DNA of 64,000 nt from Margaritifera margaritifera (GCA_029931535.1 JAQPZY010000848.1:62001-126000); one strand, 5' to 3'. Shown: positions 49,178 to 61,194, counted from the stretch's first letter. Numbers and translations: made by a program. Notes: generated by a model from the sequence alone, not told the origin.

Positions 49178-50033
49178 ATGATTATAGAACAAGATATTCT
49201 AGATATAATAAAAACTATACCAAGTCAAAAGGCTTGTGTACTTGATAGGATTAGTCATCGAATGTTAAAAGGCGCCTCCCCAGCCATTGCCAAACCTCTG
49301 TGCATCTTATTCAATAAATCATCAAGACAACAAATGTGTCCAAATATCTGGATGGAAGCTATTGTAATGCAAATTTTTAAAAAAGGGAATCCCAATGATC
49401 TGTCAAAGTACCGACCTATTTCTTTGTTAATCTGTGTCGGGAAAAATATGGAAAGAGTTGTATTTAAATTTATTTACAACCATTTTAATTCAGATAATCT
49501 CCTTTATAAATATCAGTCTGGTTTTCTCCCCCAAAACTCCACCATATTTCAGTTAATAGATATCTACAATAGTATATGTACTGCTTTAGAAAAACTCGAG
49601 GATGTGTGTATAGTATTTTGTGATGTTTCAAAGGCTTTTGATCGTGTCTGGCGTAAAGGTTTGCTCTTTAAAAAGTCTTGTGACACTTACTATTTAACGT
49701 GCTGATAATCTGACAAATGTCACAAGAGTTTTTGCTGATGATAATTCACTAGCTTACTCCTCATCTAATACTGACAACATCGAATATGTGCTAAACTCGG
49801 ATCTTAAAACAATAGACCAATGGTCCAAACAATGGCTAGTACGTTTTAACCTTTTAAAGACCTTAGTTACGTTTCTTTTCCCCAACAAATTAGACCCAGA
49901 TCTTCCCGAGCTTCAGTTTCTTAACGAGTTTCTACATTTTGTTGAGTATCATAAACACCTTGGTCTAACATTTACTAACTCAAGTAGCATTTCGAGGTCC
50001 ATTATATACAATCTAGGTAAGAAAACATTATAA
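49178..50033 (+). pseudogene. LINE ORF2 reverse transcriptase, internal deletion
   Basis: 49178-49705 reads DRISHRMLKGASPAIAKPLC, SKYRPISLLICVGKNMERVV, YKYQSGFLPQNST and VCIVFCDVSKAFDRVWRKGL (RT motif A with CDVSKAFDRVW). The next piece opens at about 49725 with FADDNSLAYSSS (the YADD active site as FADD) and continues to 50033. The stretch that should carry the template-grip motif (G.PQGS.LGP..F) between them is missing and the frame shifts, so the enzyme is dead despite both catalytic motifs being present. Confidence 0.88.
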
Positions 50034-50059
50034 AGAATTTATCTGTCTTATATACGCTC

Positions 50060-50774
50060 TCTCCGAGAGTATGCCGATATAATATGGGATACTTGCTCTG
50101 AAGCTGACTTATTAAGACTCGAAAGAATCCAACTAGAAGCGGGAAGAATTGTAACCGGACTTACCCGTAGCGATTCTACTAACAATATGTACAGAGAAAC
50201 CGGTTGGCTTCCATTATCGGAAAGAAGAAAATTTCATAAACTTTGTATCTATCACAAAATTGTATATGATTCTGCTCCCTCTTACCTCCAAGATCTTGTA
50301 CCTCCGTTAGGTGGACACACAAGACAATATAATTTGCGAAATATAAATAATTTTCAACAAATACATGCTAGACGAGAAATCTCCAGAAATTCCTGTATAG
50401 CTTCCACAATAAAGGTTTGGAACACTCTGCCGGAGCTAGTAAAACATGAAACAGATAATCTAATATTTAAACGTAATATTTCACTCACACATAATCACGT
50501 CCCTCTATATTATTATACTGGTAACAGGAATAAATCAATTATTCATACTATGATAAGAAACAACTGCAGTAATTTAAACATTGATTTATTTTCAAATTGT
50601 CTTACTGATAGCCATTTGTACACATTTAGAGAGGACGATGAGACTGCCTACCATTATATTTTTAACTGCAAGAAATGTTCAGTACCAAGACCGAGACTAA
50701 TGCATTGCTTAAACCAATTAATCATCCCTGTTAGTACTAATGTGTTGCTTAAACCAATTAATCATCCCTGTTAG
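50060..50774 (+). pseudogene. LINE ORF2 C-terminal region
   Basis: Opens at 50187 for 195 codons: TGWLPLSERRKFHKLCIYHK (WLPL..RR..H), SAPSYLQDLVPPLGGHTRQY, CIASTIKVWNTLPELVK and DDETAYHYIFNCKKCSVPRP (C-terminal Cys cluster). Typical of the post-RT domain of CR1/Jockey-type ORF2. It runs into the 40-bp repeat at its end, which creates a shifted C-terminus. Confidence 0.85.
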
Positions 50775-50870
50775 TACTAATGCATTGCTTAAACCAATTA
50801 ATCATCCCTGTTAGTACTAATGCATTGCTTAAACCAATTAATCATCCCTGTTAGTGCTAATGTATTGCTG
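50701..50870 (+). repeat. 40-bp tandem repeat, about 4.2 copies, in LINE ORF2 end
   Basis: tgcattgcttaaaccaatta atcatccctgttagtactaa recurs at 50701, 50741, 50781, 50821 and partly 50861. Forty is not a multiple of three, so each copy changes the frame. Confidence 0.95.
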
Positions 50871-51289
50871 TCTGGATCAGCTGAGCTATCAAATGACCTA
50901 AACACCCGCATTTTTGAAATCTTCCAGACATATTAAAGATACTAAAAGATTTCAATAATTGTCAAAGACAAACTGCCTACTGCCATGATCTCACTCCAAC
51001 ACCTGCCATGGAATCCCTTTATCGTCTCCCCCCCCCACTTCTCTTCTTTAAATTAGTTGTTTTACACTTATTTTGTATTAACTTTTCTAGTATGATGAAT
51101 TTTTCATTATTCATTTGTATTAATGCACCGTGTTTCTGATCCACGCATAAGTATATAGACGTACTGTCAATCTTTGCTACTTTTCATATACCTACTTGTG
51201 GATTTTGGGGAGGATAGTTGCTAAGTTGTGAGAACTTGTAGCCCGACCCCATGTGCCGTAAATATGGCAATAAAATATGTTTAAACCAA

Positions 51290-52799
51290 ACCACAGCTTA
51301 TTTATCGGCCTTTACTACATAATCATTGATGGTAGGTTTACTCCAAGTTTAAATGACTTGCTAGATTTCTTAAAATTTCATCGGTATGCAACAATATTAC
51401 CAATTTTCATAACCATGCCATTCAGTAATAGATACAGTTACCACAAACAGAATTGTCTAATTTCACTTTTGAATGCGATATATATAGTTCTGGAATTTGT
51501 CATATTGTTTTATTAGCGTCATAACCTTTCCGTTCTAAAATTAACACCTCTATTTAAATAATTTTATCAGTTTCCGTTATCTTGCACAAAGAAGCAAGCC
51601 AATCCTATTGGCTCATCTGCATTAATTTTCCGACTGAAAATAGCTGCATGGTGGTATAATCTTCCAGTACCACCAACCAAATCAATGATTCTTTTACCTC
51701 TGTTAAATATTTTTTTAAATTTTTTATTTTTATTTTTTTATTGTAAGATAATTTTTCCATGCTTTTCAATAGTATCTATTATCATTTATGACTTATTATT
51801 CTTTCCCTTGATCTATTTTCATCCATGATTTGGTAAAATATTAAAATTGTTCGAGATCAAACTAAATTGATCCCAATTTATATAATTGTTAGGTGGATTA
51901 AATCAGATAAGGGTATTGCACACTCAGTCAGTAATTTCCTAATCTGGAATTAAAGGTTAAACGTGTAAACTTATTTTACTAATTTTGGAACACTTTCGAG
52001 TATAAAATGCCAGTAGAAAATTCCACAATCTGAGGTTTCCATCCACACTTCCAAGTTTAGGTGATTCTGCTAGAAAATCATATTACAATGCACTATGTAT
52101 CTGTATCTGTTCAGAAAATCTTCACCATCACATTTTAAAGTGTGGTTATCAAAAATGTTTAATGCATGTGAAAATTTCAGTTTCATTATAGTAATTTTTT
52201 ATGTTATTAAATATGCATCATATGTTAACTTGGTCAAAAACAATCAACTATGTTATTGCATTAAATTGAATTGCGGGACAAAGGTAAGATGCTCTACTTA
52301 TTTTTTTTAAATTATTTATTAATTTTGTTTTGTTGCTTTTCTAAAAACAAAATCTTGGGACTCGATCCTGTAACTTTTCTATTGTGGTCAGTCAATGTTG
52401 TCGCTATGGGCTAGGACTCATAGGACAGTTTCTTTGGGATATAAAAAGGCAGTATTGTGTCTGTGTCTGCATCTAATGTCCTTTATTTAGATTTTAAAAA
52501 ATGCATATAAAATTGGTGTCAAGCAATTGGGAGTGAAAAGTTGCAATTGCATTGCATTTTCTAGTAAACCCAGTGCGAATCATGTTGGTCGCTTTGTTTT
52601 CATATTGTGAGCGTTATCTATTGTGTTGTTTTAGTTCTTTTGAGCTAATTATGATGCGTACAGCCATATATACATATTTGATCGACTTCTTATGGCCCGT
52701 GTGAGCCGTCATTGGCGACTTTGAACTCAATTAAGTTGCTTCAGGTGCCACTTTACTGCAATATTTTCATTTGTGGTTTGTGCTTACGACGAATATATG

Positions 52800-52800
<1 letters not shown>
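51290..52800. other. Spacer without recognised gene
   Basis: AT-rich with short chance frames (51277-51516, 52095-52310 on plus). No splice-supported exon or known element seen. Confidence 0.5.

Positions 52801-52805
<5 letters not shown>

Positions 52806-52869
<64 letters not shown>
52806..52869. repeat. (TA)n microsatellite
   Basis: About 32 uninterrupted units. Confidence 0.98.
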
Positions 52870-52871
<2 letters not shown>

Positions 52872-52884
52872 CATAGGCATAAGC

Positions 52885-53060
52885 GTTAAGCCTTGTCAGG
52901 ATATTGTCTCCATGATGACAGTTTGTGTCTTTCAGCTGTATAAGTTTCTAATGATAACTTATGTTTGTCTTTCTTTCTATCATTTGTACTTGATAGAGTA
53001 TTCAGTTTAATTATATGGATGGGATTTTTCTATGTCAAATTTACCATCACATCATCCCGT
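52885..53060 (+). repeat. Dispersed repeat C, copy 1
   Basis: gccttgtcaggata..tttcagctg..gtttgtctttctttctatca..gatagag is shared with 57770-57900. Confidence 0.6.
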
Positions 53061-53539
53061 TTTAACCAGTGTCTGATTTTGAGTTACAGTATACATTATG
53101 AATGTTGTATTAGTAAATGTTGAGAATGGATTCAGCTTTTTGCAATCAAGTATAATCATTTTTGTCGTATATAGATTTCATGTACAAATTGTATTACAAT
53201 CTTATATATTTCATGCTTATAGAAGAACGATTTTAATGTTTAAACTATATCTTTTATTGTGTACACAAGCAAGTTGTGCATATTTGTATTTGCAACGTAA
53301 TGTGCTAAAAATTGAAGACTATGTGTTGCACGGTTCAGTATTATTACAGCTAACCCGGGATGTCTGAATGGGGAAGGATGCGTGGGTAATCTGTAGAATA
53401 TGGCCGGCTGCGTGGAAGCTACATTTGACACAGTTCCACACAGAATGAATTGATGGGTTTCCAATTAGGTCATATGTCCTTAGCGTTTGTCTGCGTAGGA
53501 GTCAGATTCCGTCTGAGTTACTTTGGTATACTAGAAAGA

Positions 53540-53905
53540 ATGACGTATTTGGGTTCATTCTTCGTCTTCGCATCCTATAAAAATGAAATAGGGAATCTAC
53601 TTACATCTGTTATGTGGACATGGTAACTTCTCAACTGTTATGTGGACAGAACAACTTTACACCTGCTATGTGGACAGGATTACTTTGCATTTGTAATGTG
53701 GACACGATAACGTCACACTTTAAAAATTACAAGGAAATGTATTTCTATTGTTCAATAGGCAACGCGTATCCATTTGTCATATGAACAGAATTAATTCAAC
53801 AATATAGCACTTTTTCTTAATATTGTTTTATCATCTGGGTAACAATATCTTGTATGCAGCGGATAATATTCTATGATATAAGTAAGCCATTATTAGACTT
53901 AAACA
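53540..53905 (+). repeat. Dispersed repeat B, copy 2, shorter internal array
   Basis: Starts gaaagaatgacgtatttggg, has about four copies of the tgttatgtggacaggata-like unit, and ends caacaatatcttgtatg..gtaagccattattag. Compared with copy 1 only the number of internal units and one tail duplication differ in structure. Confidence 0.8.
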
Positions 53906-54039
53906 TCATACTAGGTCAAACTCGATTTTTGGGTTCTCATGACTGTGTAGAGGAAAAACAGGTGTGATAAATTGCTCTTGATAGTGTATAACTGTATTTT
54001 ATGTTTGATTATATATATAATATTATCATACAGGTTAGG

Positions 54040-54145
54040 GAATTTTAATTCGTTCTCTACGGATATTCGAACCCGGAGCAGCGGGTTATGGCACCCATTG
54101 CCTTGCCTGTAAGCACCAACCCCCTATACCATCTCGACACCATGC
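54040..54145 (-). mobile_element. tRNA-derived SINE of a second type
   Basis: Minus strand reads gatggtatagggggttggtg (A box TGGTATAGGGGGTTGG) and, 45 bases on, ccgggttcgaatatccg (B box GGTTCGAATAT). The spacing fits a tRNA-like promoter. The acceptor stem is not preserved. Confidence 0.55.
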
Positions 54146-54829
54146 ACACATCACCAGTAAATGATGCTACAAATTCGGTGGCATATGCATTTGTGCACAC
54201 ATACTCGCATGAACCCAGTAATTAATTAATTCTCATCTATATATATATACAATTATTATTATTACTGATCTTCTTCCCTTTACAAACACATTCGGTATAT
54301 CCATGTGACAATTTGCTTTTCTTGTGGAAAGGCATTGAGCCTCATTGTATTGTTTATCCACATTTACGTGTGATTTGTTTGTTTATTTCTCTCTAATTTT
54401 CTTCATTCTCATTATTGCGTTGATTCCACACTCTTTACACTATGGTTTTTTGTTTTTCTTTATCGTCCACTTCCTGCATCAGTTTTCTCCGTTCCATCGA
54501 TAATATTTTACAACGCAATTGTACCACTGATACACGTTGCCTCCTCCACGATTGTTTCATTTATTGGGGTAGCTGAATTTGCACTTACTACTAGACGTCA
54601 AAATTAAGTTGGATCAAAATCTTTATATTTACACACTATGAAAAGGTATCCTGGATAGTACTTCATTTATGTTGTGTCAACGTTCTTCCCAAATCAACTG
54701 ATTTTGGTTGAGTTTGCAGTAATTCTTTGTAACTAAAGTTTTTATGCACGTGTTAAAATATACATAGTAAGAAAAAATTCGATAGGAAAAATGAGTAGCT
54801 AATTATACAGTTGATTGTGGAATTTATAA

Positions 54830-55760
54830 ACCTTCTGTGAATGAAATTTGCCAGAAGTTTAAATGTCATCGTGATTGCATCAACATCTACGCGGTTTTTA
54901 TCCCTTTCTTCAAATCTCATAGATCACATTGTAGTTGTTTACATTCTCATCCTTGCGGGTGTGTACATTCTTTATGTTTGCCAACTTTCCTGAGATATAG
55001 TTGGAATCAGCTTCACATTTGTTAATGCTATCTGTTTCCATTTGTTCTGTAATGACGTTTACTACCCCTGGTAGGACACTGTGTACATTGTAGGCCTCTT
55101 ATCATGTTTTTGATCTATACTATTTTGTTGTTACATATGATGTTTTTGGATGTACTTGCTTGTTTCCTCTAATATTTTACTTATCATGCATGTTTTAATT
55201 TCGTCATTTTCTAATGGATTAATTTTTTTCCCCACGTCTAGAAACGACTTTTCGTTCAGAAACTCAGCTTTCATGCTCCTTAATATTGATATGTATGTAT
55301 TGTGCTTTCTTCATCTTTGACAGAGGTGTGCTTTTGCCACATCATGTTTTTTTTATTGCATAATGTTTTTAACTGTTTCCAACTGTTAAACGATTCGTCA
55401 TATCTTTTCCAATTTAATAATACATGCATTTTACCGTTCATTAATTAGGTCTTCAAAATCTTTTAAATGTTGCACATGTCACCTTGTTTGTCATACGAAG
55501 ATAACTCGTTTGTAAAAGTCTCTATATCCTCTCTCTTCAAGATTCTCAGCTTGTAAACGACTGGATCATCTAAAATTATTTCCTGATTTTTGAAATATTT
55601 CCTCATGAAAGCTAGGACGGTAGCACTTTTAATTTCTTTTAGTATTTTGGAATTCCGACTGCTTCGCTGACTTCAGCTTTTGACGTTCCAAGTATACCAG
55701 TTGTTATTTAACCAGAAGACTGATCCATACTTTTGATCTGCATTCCTCCTCGCTTACATC
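54830..55760 (-). pseudogene. Unidentified coding relic
   Basis: Minus-strand coding-like pieces in order: SVFWLNNNWYTWNVKS (about 55735), SRNSKILKEIKSATVLAFMR and DDPVVYKLRILKREDIETFT to a stop near 55465; then KRYDESFNSWKQLKTLCNKK, after shifts MKAEFLNEKSFLDVGKKINP and DEIKTCMISKILEETSKYIQ, and last FEERDKNRVDVDAITMTFKL near 54850. The density of long, charged, amphipathic frames on one strand is far above background. Internal stops make it a relic. I do not recognise the family. Confidence 0.4.
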
Positions 55761-55959
55761 GACTGGAGTTATATTTATTGAATGTGATGAGTGTTATTGT
55801 AACCATCAATTGAATTCGGTTAAACGTCAACCTATTTGTTTTTCTTTATATTTGTGCAAAATACTTGCACATTCTAGTCTTTAACGGTCTGCTAAACCTT
55901 TGCACTACAGATGCCTTTTAGTCTCAGTAAGATGAACATTGTTTAAACCTGATCGAGTT

Positions 55960-56055
55960 TTGCAGGATACCCGCATGGGCCATCCCGGATCGGCTGCCTC
56001 GGTGTGTCCTTGGGAAATGCACTCAGGTTTCATTTCCTCGGCAAGATATACCCAA
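55960..56055 (+). mobile_element. SINE 3' part
   Basis: Contains a B-box-like region and tail ggatcggctgcctcggtgtg followed by ccttgggaaatgcactcagg, matching the tail of the SINE at 31545-31690. The 5' tRNA part is weak. Confidence 0.5.
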
Positions 56056-56682
56056 TAATATCTCAAAAGTGCTGTTAAAACCAACAAATTCTTCTTCATA
56101 AAATGATTTTGACACATTATATATGTAATGAAGCCTTATTTAATGAAACCAGTTAGTTTAAATTTAAAAGACTCGTATATAAAATATTCAGCCTATGGCC
56201 TGCTGATTGAAGTTGTTATGCAAGTTTAATACATCCTATAAAAATAAATACAGTGTTCCATGGAACCCTGTGTCTCACATGGATTCGTGCATCGATGTAC
56301 ACCTCGCTTCCTTATCTCACTTAAAAAACGAAACCTTTGACATCAGACTTGAACGCAGAACTTTAATGTTGACGAAACCACCATAACTGCCAGGGAAAAT
56401 GATACATATGTCTTACCATGCTAATACAGGTGGGACAAACATCTATTTTATTTTGTTCTCAGCTTTATCAATTTAAAATAATGAATGAGAAAATAAACTT
56501 ACATGGTCATTTTTATAAAATGTATTACTCTTTGCGTCGTGCTCTTTTGACTTTTGTAAAAGTACTCGTAAGATCATCCTTTTCTTACAGTTATGTTTCT
56601 TTTCGTCGAGTTCCGTTGTATTCAGATTATAAGAATAACACCTAACGATCTACGAACCATTGTCTCAATCTCCCTATCGAAC

Positions 56683-56782
56683 ATGCTGAATAATTCGGGT
56701 CTTTTGGTAGTGGCTTTATGTGTCAGCAAGTCGCAGTTAAAGTGTGAAAAACCGAAGGATTCAGACAATACTATCAGCCAAG
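56683..56782 (+). CDS. Candidate signal-peptide exon
   Basis: An ATG and 33 codons, MLNNSGLLVVALCVSKSQLK then CEKPKDSDNTISQ, ending in CAAG|gtaaat in phase 1. The hydrophobic core GLLVVALCV looks like a signal peptide, and phase 1 after a signal peptide is common for secreted proteins. The same kind of exon is at 31382-31448. No following exon was recognised. Confidence 0.25.
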
Positions 56783-56988
56783 GTAAATAGCTTCTACTTC
56801 AGTGCCTCTGGTGAACTATGTCATTGTTGCGAAAGATTGCTTTTGGAAAAATTACAGATAAGAACAACCTTAAAAAATAAAACAATAAAAAATTTAAAAA
56901 AAAAAACACGTTCAATTCAAGGCAAGTTTTTGCCTCTAATTTTTCTATAATATATGTTCTATCATACAATATAGCGCGTAAAAGACAT

Positions 56989-57250
56989 TAAAGATAAGAT
57001 AAGAAGATAAGAATTCTTTATTTCAGACCGCATGTCCATACATCTAAATTAAAATATACAATAAAATAAAATATAAAATATAAAAGTATTTTTAGACATA
57101 AAAGTTTATAGGTGTCTTATGTACAAATATACAGACCCATCTACAACTACAGAATATGTCTGTCATTGTTAGGAATAAAATTATGTAAGACATTTAAATA
57201 GTAATTTGTTCCATCTATCTATAATCTGAGAACTTAAATGAATATCATAG
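56989..57250 (-). mobile_element. LINE 3' end fragment
   Basis: On the minus strand: ggacatgcggtctgaaataa agaattcttatcttcttatc ttatcttt, i.e. AATAAAG followed by a short-repeat tail, typical of the 3' end of CR1/Jockey-like LINEs. No coding part remains nearby. Confidence 0.6.
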
Positions 57251-57769
57251 TTCAACAAAGATTTAAAGATACATCATATAAAGCATCAGCAATTTATCCC
57301 ATATAAAAATAAAAATAAAAACAGTTTTCCTTTATGATGAACGTGAAACTTTTATGTTTAAATGATGCTGGCAACATAAGTATGTTTTAGAAGACATTTG
57401 ATAATAATGTTCTTTTCGAACATAATTAAAGAAAATATAATTGTATGTTTATACTATCAATAATGTTTCTGTTAGCACTTTTAGATAAATAGATGTCACG
57501 GAAATGTGTGCACAAGTTCGCAAATGTATCGCACTGTAATGTGAATATAGTATGTGTCCTATTTCTGCGTACAGCATTTCCCATGGTATATAGTTTAGTT
57601 CTGTCAGACGATTCTCACATGTTAAGTTGTACTCACCTAGTCGACCGACTTACTGTGGCACGTGCAAACTTACAAAGTGGTGGAGATAGAAGCTCACTTA
57701 TCTCATGTTTTCCGTCTGTGGTTTCAGCTACGTATCAATACATAGAGTTATAATTTTTCAGTATAGTCA

Positions 57770-57910
57770 CACTGCTTTGATGCCTTGTCAGGATACCGTC
57801 GTCTTTACGATATCCAACTTTCAGCTGATGAGATATGCACTAATTGCATACGTTCTTCTTTTGTTTCCATCATCTGTGTTTGATAGAGATTAGTTTGTTG
57901 GGGACGATGA
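57770..57910 (+). repeat. Dispersed repeat C, copy 2
   Basis: Matches 52885-53060 with several indels: gccttgtcaggataccgtc, tttcagctgatgagata, and cttttgtttccatcatctgt gtttgatagag. Confidence 0.6.
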
Positions 57911-58204
57911 TTCTGAATCTTTCCTTAATTTCCATTAGACCAGACAAATTTCAAATCACATAATGTTATCAGAATTAATATAGTCTGTTTCAGGATACAG
58001 TCAATTTTTGTAAAAATCTAGATTGACAAACTGAGGTGAAATACGCATATTGTAAATAAAGCAAAAGATAAGGAGCATTCAAAGTTTTCAAAATTCCGAC
58101 TGATAGTTCTTGTTGTAGATAAATTCATAAATCCACTTGGTTACCATGTAATTCCATAAATTGTTTCTTAATGTTGACAACTTTAAAGTTTAACCAGGTC
58201 TTTT

Positions 58205-59130
58205 CTCTTGTGCCCGGATGATGTCGACTTGCATGCAAAACATTGTCCGGATCAGATAAAAAAATTGGTCCGCACATTGGAAGTTTACGTTCGATTTATT
58301 TTCCAGATGTGGTAAAAAAGCATCGCCCGGATGATGTAGACTTAATTCAATATATTGTCTGGATCAGATAAAAAATTTGGTCCGCACATTGGAAGTTTAT
58401 GTTCGATTTCTTTCCAGATGTGGTAAAAAAGCATTGCCCAGATGATGTAGCCTTGCATGCAAAATCGTGTCTGGATCAGATACAAAAATTGGTCCACACA
58501 TTAGAAGTTTACGTTCGATTTCTTTCCCAGATGTGGTAAAAAGCATCGCCCGGATGATGTAGACTTGCATGCAATATATTGTCCAGATCAGATAAAAAAA
58601 TTGGTCCGCACATTAGAAGTTTATGTTCGATTTCTTTCCGGATGTGGTAAAAAAGCATCGCCTGGATGATGTAGACTTGCATGCAAAATATTGTCCGGAT
58701 CAGATAAAAAAATTGGTCCGCACATTGGAAGTTTATGTTCGATTTCTTTCCGGATGTGGTAAAAAAGCATCGCCTGGATGATGTAGACTTGCATGCAAAA
58801 TATTGTCCGGATCAGATACAAAAATTGGTCCGCACATTGGAAGTTTATGTTCGATTTCTTTCCGGATGTGGTAAAAAAGCATCGCCTGGATGATGTAGAC
58901 TTGCATGCAAAATATTGTCCGGATCGGATAAAAAAATTGGTCCGCACATTAGAAGTTTACATTCGATTTCTTTTCCGGATGTGCTTAAAAGCATCGCCCG
59001 GATGATGTAGCCTTGCATGCAAAATTGTGTCCGGATCAGATAAAAGTAATGGTCCAGACGATGGAAGTTTACATGCGAAATCTTTTCCAGATGTAGTTAA
59101 AAACATCGCATGGGCAATTGGAGCTTGTAT
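58205..59130 (+). repeat. 112-bp minisatellite, about 8 copies
   Basis: Unit: gatgatgtagacttgcatgc..attgtccggatcagata..ttggtccgcacattggaagt..ttcgatttctttccggatgt ggtaaaaaagcatcgcc. Starts of successive units near 58671, 58783 and 58895 are exactly 112 apart. 112 is not a multiple of three and frames on both strands shift between copies; the 70-108-codon frames are artefacts. Confidence 0.97.
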
Positions 59131-59264
59131 GCAAAATCATGTCTGAATCTTGTCATTAATATGGATCACAAAATGTAAGATTACAAATAGGACAGCTACT
59201 TTAAATGTCATGTATCAAAATTGTTTTTTCTTTTATTTGTACAAATCCTATAACCCAAAGCCTA

Positions 59265-59415
59265 ACAGTTACTCTAACCCAAAATCCACCTGAACCCTAA
59301 CCCTAATCCTATCCCTATACCCTAACCCAACCCTAACCCAAACGCCTTAACCCTAACCCCAAACCCAAACCTAACCCATAAACCTAACCCAAATCCTAAC
59401 CTTAACCCTAATTGC
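59265..59415 (+). repeat. Degenerate telomere-like (CCCTAA)n tract
   Basis: Many variants of ccctaa/cccaaacctaa, for example ctgaaccctaaccctaatcc and cttaaccctaaccccaaacc. The metazoan telomere repeat is TTAGGG, so this is an interstitial telomeric or telomere-like block with heavy decay. Confidence 0.85.
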
Positions 59416-59632
59416 AGCTGAAAATGCGGTCAAAAGGCCACACAATTCCACTTATTGTTAAATAGTAGACAAACTGTTCAATTCCATCTATCTTCCATAA
59501 TTGTAGCTCCATTTGAAAAGTGAAGATATCGTACGTCCTCTGCTACCAAATACAACTTCACCCCCCACCCCCGCAAAAAATGGAGCAGGTACATTGTTGG
59601 TGCGTTAGAATTGTTTTTCCTCCGCTACTTAC

Positions 59633-61185
59633 TAGGGGTGAAACGATTATTCGATATATCGATACTCTTTCTATATCGATACTCATATCGATACCAGAGG
59701 GGAAGAAACGATACAAAACGATACTTACTCTATGCAAGTTACTTTAATCTTCAGCAGTTGTGAATAATTATTAGTCATTTGCCTTTTCATTCTTTAAATT
59801 GAGAATTCATCTGAGATAGCCGTATCAAGTACATACACTCATTTCTGTCAGTAAAAAAATAAAAGTAATTGACAACACCCACTCACCTTCTACAAATTAA
59901 CACAAGGTGACTAACTCACGTGGTTCGAAATCTGCCCCCTTCTCCTGCCCCAATTCCATGCTAATCAGTTTATCTCGTCTGCATCTTCAGCCACTGATAA
60001 CATATATCAACGGAAAGAAGACATTGCAGATTTCTTCCCTATGTATGATTTAAGTACTTTACTGATCATTTAATAACCACTTTTACGTGACATTTATCTG
60101 TTGCATCGCATCTTGTCTACTTGGATCGAAATGAAGGCTGCACATCCGGTGTGTCATGCAGTGTTACATGCAGTTCTGATTAGTGGTTACTGTTTGTTCA
60201 AGTCCAGAGTAAAACAATAACCACCAATCATAACTAACTGTAGCATGTTCACTGCGTGACATACTGGAAATATTGGCATCCAAACTCTATCCAAATAGAT
60301 ACAAAGCAACATAGAAACTTCACACACAAGTGACTATTAAATGATATGTGTAAAGTACTTATATCGTACATGGAGAATAAGTTTGGAATATCTCCTTTTA
60401 CATTGATATATGTAATCAATGACCGAACCTGCCGATTGGATAAAAAAACAAAACAAAAAAAAAACAAATAGCACAGAATCGGCAAGGGGGCAGATTCCAA
60501 ACCACACGATTGATAGCCACCTCGTATATTTGGTAGAAAGGGAGAGGGTGTTGTCAATAATTTCCTTTTTCACTGACAGAAACAAATGTCTGTGGCTACA
60601 GTAGTTGATTTGCATCTGCTGGAAGTACAATGTGAAGGATTTGGCTATTAGTCATCTCCACTTCCACACTCAGATTTGTTCTAGATAAGAATTTCCTTGC
60701 ACAAGGAAATTGCACTGTTTCTTCTGTTTTGAAGATAACACCGTAATCTCTTCAAAATTTAAGTGTAGACATGAAACTGGCAATAAGATGTTTAAAAAAA
60801 TTATTCATTCAATGTAAAACAAAGGGCGTGGTGACCAGGATGAGTCATGCATATGATCGAATGGAGCAGCCTGAAATGGCCTAAAAGGGTGAATACAAAT
60901 CACTAACAGCTAGTCTGTTTAGAAGTATTTTTTTAAATATATAATCTTGTCAAGGATGAGAATGGCATATGAACAGATGATAAGTCTATGTTTGTTTGTA
61001 ATCTGCATACTTGAAATACACCCAATATGTCAACAACAACAAAAATGGCACCACCCTACCATTGACAGATATTCTAAAGATGAAAAGACCATCAAATTGA
61101 TATGTGTGTCGATAATGTATTGTATCGTAGGATGTGTATCGAGAATCGTATCGATGCATGGCAGAGGTGTATCGTTTCACCTCTA
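59633..61185. mobile_element. hAT-type foldback element, non-autonomous, 1,553 bp
   Basis: Ends: TAGGGGTGAAACGATTAT on the left and, inverted, TAGAGGTGAAACGATACA on the right, both followed by CGATA-rich sequence. Flanked on both sides by the identical 8-bp CTACTTAC (59625-59632 and 61186-61193). The 8-bp duplication and (C/T)AGGGGTG ends are typical of hAT transposons. Inside, the left half recurs inverted in the right half: 59830-59960 with 60460-60600, 60040-60130 with 60270-60380, and a centre at about 60213 where tggttactgtttg meets its complement. The arms are imperfect and the right arm is longer by a few hundred bases. No transposase frame remains. Confidence 0.85.
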
Positions 61186-61194
61186 CTACTTACG

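Larger units (their letters stand above)
46540..51290 (+). mobile_element. Non-LTR retrotransposon (LINE), nearly full length, dead
   Basis: Plus-strand order: ORF1 relic (46583-47080), spacer, ORF2 with a 2A-like N-terminal motif (47762-47968), endonuclease (47970-48600), RT (49178-50033), C-terminal domain (50080-50774) and a 3' UTR with ATAAATATGGCAATAAAATA at about 51254-51273. It is a different family from the pair at 4.9-12.4 kb. CR1/Jockey-like by motif style; the exact clade was not determined. Confidence 0.88.

Noticed and set aside
58621..58947. 108-codon minus frame and its copy at 61877-62203
   Set aside because: Produced by the 112-bp minisatellite and its duplication; the repeat changes frame between units.
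60249..60630. 102- and 97-codon minus frames and their copies at 63505-63886
   Set aside because: They lie in the palindromic interior of the hAT element and do not resemble a transposase.
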